Shown: positions 11,001 through 18,150 of the stretch, in pieces
Layout of the letters: every line of letters starts with the position of its first letter
Numbering within the stretch: the first letter of the stretch is position 1
From: Prostheceraeus crozeri
Taxonomy: Eukaryota > Platyhelminthes > Polycladida > Euryleptidae
Length of the DNA stretch: 64,000 nt
Direction: 5' to 3'
Assembly (NCBI GenBank): GCA_907163375.1
Contig: CAJQUW010006372.1
Coordinates: 62,001 to 126,000, forward strand
Position numbers and translations under genes: made by a program
The notes under the pieces: model-generated
The model's database searches: none
What the model was told of the DNA's origin: nothing
Seen by the model: the letters and a program-made list of their open reading frames with translations, nothing else

Positions 11001-11098
11001 TTGATTTCCAGTTGGAGCAGGAGGCGCTGGAAAGAAGTCGGCAAGAAGAAGATGCTGAGCTTGCACGCATTTTGGAACTTTCCAAACTTGAACAATGA
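594..11098 (+). CDS. ANKRD13: ANKRD13-family protein, C-terminal part (five exons)
   Basis: Exons 594-880, 3834-3943, 5298-5359, 8264-8435 and 11012-11098 have AG/GT borders and compatible phases throughout, giving about 239 residues to a TGA stop. The first exon begins in the phrase FPMKVEIPLYHV, close to the conserved ANKRD13 stretch at the end of the GPCR-chaperone-like domain. The rest holds four ubiquitin-interacting motifs with the usual acidic run, Ala and Ser. ANKRD13A/B/D proteins sit at the plasma membrane and endosomes and bind Lys63-linked ubiquitin on internalised receptors; the role here is inferred from that family. The four-UIM layout excludes ANKRD13C, which lacks UIMs. The N-terminal ankyrin repeats lie before the window. 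Introns carry a Penelope-like element, a palindrome and LINE debris. Confidence 0.9.
1635..1715 (-). repeat. tRNA-derived SINE head (candidate)
   Basis: Read on the minus strand, this piece contains TGGTGCAGTGTTTGCTCTGC, resembling an RNA polymerase III A box, followed about 30 bases later by CTTTGACCGAATCC, resembling a B box. Order and spacing fit the tRNA-like head of a SINE. The tail was not delimited. It lies in an ANKRD13 intron. Confidence 0.4.
1877..2098. repeat. (AT)n microsatellite and 103-bp palindrome
   Basis: Two long TA-dinucleotide tracts flank a looser TAT-rich stretch. The second tract (about 2012-2080) is bordered by ATTTTACTTTTTACC at 1996-2010 and its exact reverse complement at 2083-2098. 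With the self-complementary AT core, 1996-2098 is one uninterrupted inverted repeat. Tyr/Ile reading frames here are repeat translations. Confidence 0.9.
2155..2198 (-). ncRNA. Degraded hammerhead-ribozyme-like core (candidate)
   Basis: On the minus strand, downstream of the Penelope ORF, lies TTGACAA, then GCC, a six-base loop AGAAAC, GGC, and then TGAAAT. This has the order of a hammerhead core (CUGANGA, stem II, GAAA), with two departures from the first box. Penelope-like elements are known to carry hammerhead motifs. Stems I and III are not convincing by eye, so activity is doubtful. Confidence 0.35.
2261..3379 (-). CDS. Penelope-like retroelement protein: partial RT plus GIY-YIG endonuclease
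   Basis: This 372-codon frame starts inside the reverse transcriptase palm (KRFLDDCWIIW, the catalytic Asp-Asp box) and runs through the thumb and linker to a C-terminal GIY-YIG nuclease of the Penelope type. The nuclease shows a CKCC zinc-knuckle-like pair, then VIYKMICGGC and KKFYIGQTGD, with a His/Arg-rich stretch and a final Glu-containing helix (DRESKEAMFINLF). Penelope-like elements use the nuclease to nick target DNA and the RT to copy their RNA into it. The N-terminal half of the RT is missing, so the copy is 5'-truncated, yet the frame has no internal stop, which argues for recent insertion. It lies antisense in an ANKRD13 intron. Confidence 0.88.
   Translation of the reverse strand: MGFLEEKMYSIVQTVFPDTCELIINSWKRFLDDCWIIWDDKYGELELFKGIVCNLDSSIKFTYEMNTDSLNFLDVMVTKDTVNGLISTDIYRKQTDTMSYVPFHSAHLLHVIKNIPYNLARRIRIIVSNEDTRTYRYNELKIRLLTLNYPSSLINDAIDKAKSSDVSNNNKLNKKNIFPVVHEFNRSNPDIYNKVIRPISNTLNLLTPFQNYNFMRAYKQPRSLQSILSQNNRMTISGVSKCGELKCKCCSIIIEGNKVDFETPSDIKTFKIRKNMNCKSTNVIYKMICGGCKKFYIGQTGDVFRHRLTVHRQQIKDSRYCVLSVSKHIASCGGGHFSVIPFFQLSPDANRLDRESKEAMFINLFHPCLNAV
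2314..3740. mobile_element. Penelope-like insertion with inverted duplicate of its 3' coding end
   Basis: Bases 3402-3740 on the plus strand repeat, in opposite orientation, the minus-strand endonuclease segment 2314-2652. I count about six mismatches in 339 positions. The arms are separated by the rest of the ORF, so the insertion is a large inverted repeat. Both arms end at the same base (...gaccgtgagt), after which the sequences diverge. Head-to-head partial copies are common products of Penelope-like retrotransposition; low divergence suggests one event. Confidence 0.85.
3392..3740 (+). pseudogene. Inverted partial copy of the GIY-YIG endonuclease
   Basis: This encodes the zinc-knuckle-like CKCC and the GIY-YIG core (FYIGQTGD) of the neighbouring Penelope-like protein, with two or three substitutions, and stops at LDRE where homology ends. 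It has no RT and cannot be a working element. It runs in the sense of ANKRD13 and its last bases, gtgagt, match a consensus splice donor. Confidence 0.85.
3834..3943 (+). CDS. ANKRD13: ANKRD13 exon: UIM 1
   Basis: The acceptor is ttgctcttcag and the donor is gtaggt. The first two bases finish the codon opened at 880. A Gly/Tyr-rich linker leads into EEEQTLQMALQKSIED, a clear ubiquitin-interacting motif. The exon lies 93 bases after the inverted arm of the Penelope-like insertion. Confidence 0.9.
4515..4652. repeat. Near-perfect palindrome, 65-bp arms
   Basis: Arm 4515-4579 is the reverse complement of arm 4588-4652 with a single mismatch, separated by an 8-base spacer (gtggacaa). It lies in the ANKRD13 intron between UIM exons 1 and 2. 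Near identity over 65 bases means recent formation or arm homogenisation; a transcript would fold into a long duplex. No protein frame is recognised. Confidence 0.92.
5298..5359 (+). CDS. ANKRD13: ANKRD13 micro-exon: first half of UIM 2
   Basis: This 62-base exon has a ttccttttcag acceptor and a gtaagt donor. It encodes a Pro/Ser linker and EEEAMLQ. The second UIM, EEEAMLQQAIAASLAE, is completed in the exon at 8264, so an intron of about 2.9 kb splits the motif. It is too short to be found as an ORF; phase and motif continuity support it. Confidence 0.88.
5840..5985. repeat. Partial copy of the repeat at 63265-63842
   Basis: This region shares an end segment (tttaggtggtccgtttt followed by tatgatcagctctg) and a preceding ~90-base stretch (gaatgatg...gcatgagaatc) with 63720-63842, at perhaps 70-75% identity by eye. 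Weaker similarity extends back to about 5690. No matching opposite terminus is found nearby, so it is an incomplete or decayed copy in an ANKRD13 intron. Confidence 0.6.
6484..6535. repeat. G/C-run island, copy 1
   Basis: In otherwise AT-rich intron sequence this contains atgggggagg, aagacgcccc and cttacccccac within 50 bases. The same box order (G-run, AAGACGCCCC, later a C-run) appears reversed at 7700-7785, so the two are copies of one short repeat. Confidence 0.5.
7090..7602 (-). pseudogene. RTE-type LINE remnant, C-terminal end of the RT polyprotein
   Basis: Minus-strand frames contain SAEMRMKRGMCGIRR followed by RSNEELRQ, then LRWFGCVQRKGE, SDWVKKVTE and a Gly/Arg-rich stretch ending in KWRR-like residues. 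This is the familiar C-terminal layout of RTE-class LINE proteins (TAEMRMLRWMCG..., RWFGHV.R, GR..RW). Several frameshifts and stops interrupt it, so it is a dead fossil in an ANKRD13 intron. Confidence 0.72.
7700..7785. repeat. G/C-run island, copy 2 (inverted relative to 6484)
   Basis: It contains gtggggttaaaacgcc, ggggaggcc and gggggcgtcttgccccc. Its reverse complement lines up with the boxes at 6484-6535. A weaker third relative may lie at 8065-8115 (gatgggggagatcttac). Origin unknown. Confidence 0.5.
8264..8435 (+). CDS. ANKRD13: ANKRD13 exon: UIM 2 end and UIM 3
   Basis: The acceptor is aattttcgcag and the donor gtaaga follows a Ser-Arg pair. The exon opens with AIAASLAES (end of UIM 2), has a Ser/Asp/Pro linker containing SDFVMIGDPI, and ends in EDDALAKALEMSR, the third UIM. 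Confidence 0.9.
8436..11011. other. ANKRD13 last intron, no element recognised
   Basis: About 2.6 kb of AT-rich sequence between UIM 3 and UIM 4. I see no coding similarity, no clear inverted ends and no tandem array. Frames of 60-105 codons here look random. Confidence 0.5.
11012..11098 (+). CDS. ANKRD13: ANKRD13 terminal exon: UIM 4 and stop
   Basis: The acceptor is ttgatttccag. The exon encodes LEQEALERSRQ and then the last UIM-like helix, EEDAELARILELS, closing in KLEQ and TGA. A charged helix ending a few residues before the stop is how ANKRD13A/B/D proteins normally finish. Confidence 0.9.
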   Translation: MEQEALERSRQEEDAELARILELSKLEQ

Positions 11099-12700
11099 GA
11101 AAGTATTGACGTCTCCACAGTATGATGTCATTATGTCAAAGTTGTAGTTCAGATTGTTAAGAATCGCGCCAACTTTGAAAGTTGTCTCTTGTTGTTATCC
11201 TCATGTCCATATCGATAACAATTTTCTACTGCAAAATGTATTATTTCGAGGCAATTTCTAATTGACTGACGGTTGGAAGCGTGACAATTGCTTCCGTTAT
11301 GATGCATATCTATATCACGAGACTACTTTATTTTGTCAAAGAGTAGGAAGAAATGATATTTATCTGAAACTAGAAGACAATCGATTCAATGTTGAAACAT
11401 GTGAAATATCCAGTTATGTTTCTCAGACGGAAAACTTATCATCATTTTGGTGATTGATTTTCTGTTCATTCACTTTTAGCTATTTTTCGTGCAGACAGAA
11501 AGTCTACTATTTTTTTATAGTAGTCGCACTAATGCTCTACAAAAGCTGTTTCGAACAAAGCAAAAAATCGCTATGAATGCCTCTTTTCTATTTACCCAGA
11601 TTTTTGGCCATAATGCCGATTGTTGTCTGTATCCATGACAACCATGTCTTATGTGACCATCATCATGATTCATTATCTCACTATCATCTGTATGATGTAA
11701 GTAAATACATTTTGTATCATAAATATCCTTCTTTGATGTCCATTACGAACTTCAGAAATTCAGTTAGTGTGGGGCAATCATAAACTGATTGTCAATACTA
11801 CACCACAGTATTTCATTTGAGTGTATTTTCGGGAATTAAAGCTTCACTCGATATATCGATATTTTCATTTGATTCATGTACTTATTTACTTTATTCCGGT
11901 TATGCTACGTACTAAATGCATTTTTTATCTTTGCGTCGTATCGCAGAAAATTGGAAAAATGAAAACGATTTTTCAAAGAAAATAATAGCACTTCTATATT
12001 TAAATTTTCTGTGCTTCTTATGTAGCAAGGCAACAAATAGTATTCATTCTAGTCTATGAATATGATTAAATTCGTGATGATGCTATAATTCCATCTCATT
12101 TTAGGAAAGGTCATCAGACACGCAAAGAAAACAATCTGTTCATCTAGCGCATTAGACTATGATAATTGCACGGTGACCTTGAGTCAGTAGCTAATAGAAA
12201 TGCCATTATTTTCATTAAAAAAAACCGTTTTCATTTTGCCAATTTTACTTCGATGCATGCATGGAACGTTGGGTTAGATTTTATTGGTAGGGGTTGAGCG
12301 ATGGTTAGAGCTTTGTTGCTCACATGGTCATGTTCAACAAATGTGAAAAGTTCAAAGATATTCCCTCAATAATAAGTCACGGTGATATTATAGACAATAG
12401 CATGTCATTATCATTGTCCATGACATCGTGTTTGTCACTCATTCCAATCATGGAATCTATAGACAAGCCTATATTGTTATTTTTCGCCACTTATCTCCTA
12501 GATCTATCTTCTGTTATACAGGATAATTTACACACTTGTTGCTAACCATGTTTCTGATAGGCCTACTTGCTGTGAAAGTCATCATGGTGCTGCTTTAGAT
12601 TTAACTTCCATCTTGCCGGAGCAGCTTTATCGCATCAGACAAACCGAGAAATGAGAAAACACAAATTAATGCTCAGATTGATTAAAAATTCCCTGTAGAA
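11099..12700. other. ANKRD13 3' flank, no gene recognised
   Basis: AT-rich sequence after the ANKRD13 stop, presumably starting with its 3' UTR. I see no close AATAAA signal, no further exon and no named repeat. Confidence 0.4.
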
Positions 12701-12717
12701 ACTATTTACTGGCATCA

Positions 12718-12950
12718 TTTATTGCATGTCATGCCTGCCAATGTCTCCTGTCTGTGAGGCGCTGAGGACGCGATTTTCACCAGTCGTCGCCAAGAGGGTC
12801 GACCCAAGGCTTGTTCATTCGCTCGAACGTTGGAGATCCCTATATGTTCTAGATCATATTGTACAACGCCTTCCATCGTGTGTGTGCACGGCCTCGTGTT
12901 CCACATATTTGAATCCATTCCCTCACTCAACCAGCATAGAATGAAAATGG
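12718..12950 (-). pseudogene. RTE-like LINE C-terminus fragment
   Basis: The minus-strand frame includes GVVQYDLEHIGIS, a spacer, and GRPSWRRLVKIAS. The pattern V..DL...GI....A...L.R..WR.LV is typical of the extreme C-terminus of RTE-class LINE proteins. It is only about 75 codons long with no RT domain. The call rests on this pattern. Confidence 0.5.
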
Positions 12951-13356
12951 TTCCAAGCTGTTCTTTATGCGCAAGCTTTTGTATAATATTTGTGTAAAGG
13001 AAGATCGGAGGAATTTTTTGGCTTGAATAAGAACAGTGGTTCGCATTATACAGGGTGCGGCAGAAAAACCAAGTGTTTTTAATTACGCTATATTTCAGTA
13101 CATATTGGAACAAAATAGAAATAACTTATGTATACATGTTCTTTGGATCATAGCATTTACGTTTTTGTCCATATTGGACATCAATTTCATATTTTTAGAA
13201 GTAGATTTTTTAACTTAAAATTATAGATAGCTCTTTCATGCACTTAATGAAATTATATCGGAGAAAAAACCTAAGTGTTTTGAAAACAAAAGCTTTTAAC
13301 ATAATATTTATTTTTTGAAAATACAAATATCATGACAAGCAGAAATAACATCAAAA

Positions 13357-13807
13357 TTACGAATGGAAAATAACATCACTCATGTGATGACCGTTCTCTT
13401 TAACGCAACAACGAAGACGCTCTTGAAAGTTAGTTTCGACTCGCTCAAGCATATTGACACCGACTGATGCGATTTGATTCCTTATTGAATTCTTCAATTC
13501 ATCGAGAGTGCGGGGTTTGTCCTTATAAACTAAGGACTTAAGCCAACCCCAAAGAAAGAAATCACAAATCAATATTCTGTTGAGTCCGTACTTCACGCAT
13601 TCGCCCTGGTGGTGTTTTCTTCAATAGCGATCCTTGCGTACGAAGATTATTCACCCATCTTAAGATGGTGTCCCGAGAAGGCACTGAATCATTTCTATTG
13701 ATATTGAAGTAGCGGCGGAACTCACGCTGGACAGTGGTCACAGATTCATTGCATTTTACGAAAGTGTCGTACACAAAGATGCGATGTTCTAAAGTCCAAT
13801 CAGTCAT
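13357..13807 (-). pseudogene. Mariner-type transposase, middle deleted
   Basis: The N-terminal piece (13807 down to about 13600) has a helix-turn-helix region: MTDWTLEHRIF, FRRYFNI, PSRDTILRWVNNLR. The C-terminal piece (about 13570 down to 13357), in another frame, has CDFFLWGWLKSLVY and KPRTLDELKNSI. This resembles transposases abundant in arthropods and other invertebrates, in which the Asp before FFLWG is the third catalytic acid. The segment with the first two catalytic Asp residues is gone, and the join is out of frame. Confidence 0.85.
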
Positions 13808-13910
13808 TCTCTCAGACTTGTTGCTGTTAATGGTTCTTCAAGTTTGCGTGAACTGTTTTAAAACTGTTAATTTCTAACGTTTATTGACATTCAAGATATC
13901 GATTGAATCT

Positions 13911-14030
13911 TGATCACTATGCATAATAAAGTGAATGCGTTAAAAGCTTTTGATCACTATGCATAATAAAGTGAATGCGTTAAAAGCTTTTGATCACTAT
14001 GCATAATAAAGTGAATGTGTTAAAAGCTTT
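13911..14030. repeat. Three tandem copies of a 40-bp unit
   Basis: Each unit starts tgatcactatgcataataaa and ends in taaaagcttt. Copies at 13911, 13951 and 13991 are identical except for one c-to-t change in the third. The array lies at the inner edge of the right inverted end of the mariner-type element. Confidence 0.95.
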
Positions 14031-14273
14031 TGTTTTCAAAGCACTTAGGTTCTTACTGTAACATCGTTTCATTAAGTGCATAAAAGGGGAAAATGACTAT
14101 AATTATTAAGTTAAAAAAACTGCTGCAAAAAATAATAAATTGTGGTCCAATGTGGACAAAAACGTAAATGCTATGACCTAAAGAACACATTGACATCAGT
14201 TATTTCTATTTTATTTCTAAATGTAATGAGATACAGCGAAATTAAAAACACTTGGTTTTTCTGCCGCACCCTG

Positions 14274-15720
14274 TATAAGGGGGTTCTGATAGCAACCAAT
14301 TGACAGTATTTCTGACAGAACCATTGTTGATAGTAAAACTTGGACATAATAAAAGTATAAACGGCTACTCACTTTTTCACTTGTAAGTCAAGTAGCCGGA
14401 TGAAATTGAGAATAGTAAGAGCAGTAATAGAGAATAATGATATTGAGTAAATACATGAGTGAAGAGTACCTACATAGATGTAAACGGCGTTATCTAGTAA
14501 CCTCGAATAGAAACCGCGGCTACTATTTTACTGAGAAGAGGTGCGGTTACTCTTCGAGGGCAGTTGTTATTCGAGAAGTGAACTAGATATTTCGTGGCTC
14601 TTCGAAATTAGCTGTTGGAAGTGAATGTAAACTTTACAAAAAGTATAGTTTTATGCACAAAGCCATAATTCTAACACGCCCCCACGCAGCCCCACAGAGT
14701 GTCATAATTCCACCACTCCTAATGACTGCAGAAAACTGTAATCAATCCTCCATTATATTTGAACGATATTGACATTTTGTTATTCATTTTCATGTGTAAT
14801 TGAAAAGATCAAATCAATAATTCCATTCTCTTATATTATTTCTTTATTTGTGGATCATCTTAATTAAACCTTGGACTGCACACCACAATGTCAAAAAGCA
14901 GTGTTAACTGTAAAATGTTTTTTGATCAAGTAGAGCTGTGAATCAGTTTTGGAGATAGCATCTGCATAAAATATATAATCTTAATTTTCATTAGGAGTTA
15001 TGATTTCATTTAGACTATACTATTCGCCTACAATTTCAAATGTAGTCTTGAAATGTTTATATTTTAACAATCAATCGATGATGTTTAATTTATTGATTGG
15101 TCGCAACAAATATATTTATTTTAAATTCACGATAGTAAGTCGAAATGAATTATGAAATCAAATGTTAATAAATATAAGTTTCAGATTTGATGTTTATACT
15201 TTTAGAGGGACTTGATTCATGTTGACTTGCTTATTGATGAGAAGGGTCCTCAAGTAATTAAATCTGCAGATTTTAGTCTTTGCAATGATATGCGTGTTAG
15301 CTAAACCTGACCCCATTTACTTTTTTTATGTAATTTTGTAACATCACTTTATATCATCACATTGAACATGAACCGCAACATTCATCACATAGGCCAATAT
15401 TCAACAACAGTGTTTGAGTATGATAACAAGTGTTCTGTTATATTATGATTATTAATTGTTTTTTAGTTTGATGTGAATAATATAATGTATTTCTTTCCAA
15501 CTGGAGCGTTTGCAGAACTTGTGGGCGTCTGACGGCTCGTGTCCGAAAGCATGTGCCGGTTTGGTTCTCTGTTGGTCGGTCTGGAAAGCCTCTTACTTCT
15601 GTGACGAAGCACATCGCTCAGCGTCCTGCTGCACATGATGACACAGATAACAGATCCAAATATTGAATTGTGATTCTCTTGTCAATTCTAGAGGCTTTAT
15701 GCATCAAATTAGAGAAGCCT
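14274..15720. other. Intergenic, no gene recognised
   Basis: AT-rich sequence with a short hairpin near 14362-14400 (cggctactca...tcaagtagccg) and a slightly GC-richer patch at 14515-14600. No coding similarity or terminal repeats were recognised. Confidence 0.4.
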
Positions 15721-15721
15721 G

Positions 15722-16305
15722 TATTTAGGACGGGAGCTAACGGCACTCTCTTCCTAAATTCGCGCACAAAGGGCTTGATAGCATGGATTTGTAGATCTCG
15801 AAACGCTGAATACAAAAATCAAATTCTTGAGTGTCACAGCCAGTCGCTTTCGGTTACATGATTCAGTATTTGATGTCTGAGAGCCTCTGCAAAATGAGCC
15901 AATTTTATGTTTTGTATTAATTTTGGGGATTTTGCTCACTTTGTAGAGGCTCTCGGACATCAAATACTGAATCATGTGACTCACTTCAACTTTTATATCG
16001 AAGTTGATGTTCTGAATTCAATCATGTTTTCATGATCAAATTTAATGGCATTCTGATAAATAGTTTCTTTTCTGGAAAAGAAAATGTAGGAAAATTGCCT
16101 AGTGTTTCACAATCCATAGATATTTCTTGAATTTTACCATTGAATTCCAATGAGAATCCTTTAATCCTACCTATAACCGAAAGCGACTGGCTGCGACACT
16201 CAAGAATTTGATTTTTGTATTCAGCTTTTCAAGATCTACAAATCCATGCTATCAAGCTCTTTGTGCGCGAATTTAGGAAGAAAGTGTCAGTAGCTCCCGG
16301 ACCAA
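15722..16305. repeat. Nested inverted repeats (outer ~130 bp, inner ~42 bp arms)
   Basis: The outer arms, about 15722-15856 and 16176-16305, share runs such as caaattcttgagtgtc with cagccagtcgctttcggtt and are around 85-90% identical by eye. Inside them 15858-15899 pairs with 15937-15978 (acatgattcagtatttgatg and complement). The outer arms are separated by about 320 bases. No target duplication was found. Short frames on both strands encode the same peptide because of the inversion and are not genes. Confidence 0.85.
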
Positions 16306-16338
16306 CTGCATTACACAAAAGGAATTCGTTTTTGTCAA

Positions 16339-16362
16339 CTCTCTCTCTCTCTCTCTCTCTCT
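16339..16362. repeat. (CT)12 microsatellite
   Basis: An uninterrupted CT-dinucleotide run just outside the outer inverted arm. Confidence 0.95.
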
Positions 16363-17688
16363 GCCATGGTGAACTTTTTTCATTTAGTCTTTTAGCTCTT
16401 CTGAACATTTTTAATCAATATTAGTCTCGGGTACACCTGGACAAGACCAGGGAAAGATCTCAGTGTCGACTTAATTTAAATTACTTTTTTCTTTAATTTA
16501 AATATAATGACTTCGAGAAACTTTGTGGCACTTTAACAAAAAAGAGTTGATTGTAGTGGAATACAGAGGAATATTGATTTTGAACGTGGAAACAGACTAG
16601 TGATGTCTGTAGATATTCATGCATTCAACTCAACAAAAGATTTTTAATTATTTTGTAACTGAGAACAAAAGCTTTTTATCAGTAAGGAAATCAAAATTTA
16701 TATTTTAGATCCATTCCATTCAGTCATCAATACGACCTAATCTTTGTTAGTATTGATATCGCCAAATCTTAAGATTCTTGATCTGACTAAATTCATCAAC
16801 AACGACGAATACATGCATCAATTGACTTTACACATCAACATGACTCGATATATTACTGTTTCAAACGAAATGCTATATCGTCTCTGAATATGGAAAGTCT
16901 AGGCATGAGATATCAAATTGATGAGATAGTGTTTCTTTGAAAAGCATTTTCCTTCTTAATACATCTTCTGAGATACTTTGGATGAATTTTTTTACAATGA
17001 CAAAGCAAGATCATGATAATGAACTTTTCATCGTCTTATAACTTCGAAGTGCATGAGTTGAATACCACAAATTACGTTGTACAGAGCTGTAGTGTTCGAA
17101 GATGTTTATGATGGATAAAATACAATGGAATAAAGTGTTCCGCTTCACCTCAGTCGTTTGAAAGCCGATTGACTATTAGCTCAGTTACACTTGAAGACAA
17201 GTCCCACATTCCGAAAGTGTAATGAAAGGGCCAGCGCTGAGACAAGTAACAGTTATCCTGCCTTAACGCTCGATTACCTCAGGTGATAGTTAGGTTACAA
17301 TCGACGCGTTGTTATCAATTTTCTTTCACTGTGGGTATTCACTGCCGATATTTTATCTTCCTTGCCGACACGCCATTGTGATGAGACCGTGTCTGGTCTG
17401 AGAGGTGCCCCTTTAGGCTTCCGGCAGCCTCCAGTCTGTGAAAGCCTCTGTTAAATAAAAATGTGAAGTGATGGAAAATAGAATGGCCTGAAATGGATGC
17501 ATTCTGTCCGACTATCACTTGTCAACACTCTTGATAATCTCTCCAGAAACAAACACGCGACGTAGTTGCTGGTATTGTCTCTCACCAGCACTTATGAAGC
17601 GGAAGAAGCAGATCTGTTGAGATGAGGTATCAGTGACTTCGCTGGAGAGTCTCGTATGTGAACACTCGAGAGTGATAGTTGAGATCAC
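16363..17688. other. Wnt5 3' side, with a GC-richer patch
   Basis: The part next to the Wnt5 stop should be its 3' UTR. About 17160-17640 is visibly richer in G and C than its surroundings and has no long reading frame; it could be UTR or conserved regulatory DNA, but I cannot tell. The remainder is AT-rich with nothing recognised. Confidence 0.4.
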
Positions 17689-18150
17689 TCAGTTGCAGAT
17701 ATTGATATTTCGACGAACCATGCACCGATCACATTTGATGCGACAACACCAGTAAAATCGGCAGCGACAGTCTTCGTTCACCACTTCGGAAAAACTGGTG
17801 TAGCCACGGCCACAACAGAGCCGGTGACAACCATCAGGACCGTTAGAAACGTCATTACATCGACGACCTCGGGTACCGGTTGTTCTCAAGGAGGGATTAG
17901 CGACACAGTAGTCTGGAGATTGATTGATAAAGATGAGATCATCCTTTCCCGGTCGTTTGCTGGTTGAATGAGCTCGCCGGAGTTTTGTACCGCGTTTGTT
18001 GAATTTAACAAGGACGGATTGATCGTATTTGATGACCAGGTATTGACCCACCTTTTCGAATGGCGAGAGACTTTGCCAGCAAGTCTTAAGACTGCACGAA
18101 CCAGACACTCCATGACATTTGCAGCGAATTGATGCCATTTGGTAAACAGC
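17689..18150 (-). CDS. Wnt5: Wnt5 last exon: acylation site and Cys-rich C-terminus
   Basis: The acceptor is ttttatcgattacag. The exon opens [19 protein letters not shown]; the Ser in HGVSGSC is the conserved palmitoleoylation site. It continues through a variable basic loop to [28 protein letters not shown] and the final C-R-C, WCC, KCDRC series, ending in ICN and TGA. Cys spacing appears intact. Confidence 0.92.
   Translation of the reverse strand, partial: AVYQMASIRCKCHGVSGSCSLKTCWQSLSPFEKVGQYLVIKYDQSVLVKFNKRGTKLRRAHSTSKRPGKDDLIFINQSPDYCVANPSLRTTGTRGRRCNDVSNGPDGCHRLCCGRGYTSFSEVVNEDCRCRFYWCCRIKCDRCMVRRNINICN

Larger units (their letters stand above)
13051..14273 (-). mobile_element. Tc1/mariner-type element with ~250-bp inverted ends, internally deleted
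   Basis: The element starts cagggtgcggcagaaaaacc and ends with the exact complement, flanked by TA on both sides (13049-13050 and 14274-14275), the target duplication of this superfamily. The inverted repeats continue imperfectly to about 13301 and 14023; the outer 30 bases are identical. Inside lie two minus-strand transposase pieces and a 3 x 40-bp tandem array. The transposase is broken, so this copy could move only if supplied in trans. Confidence 0.92.

Noticed and set aside
15618..16424. Matching peptides on both strands (YSAF.DLQIHAIK...)
   Set aside because: The peptide is repeated only because the DNA is an inverted repeat; frames are short and no domain is recognised.
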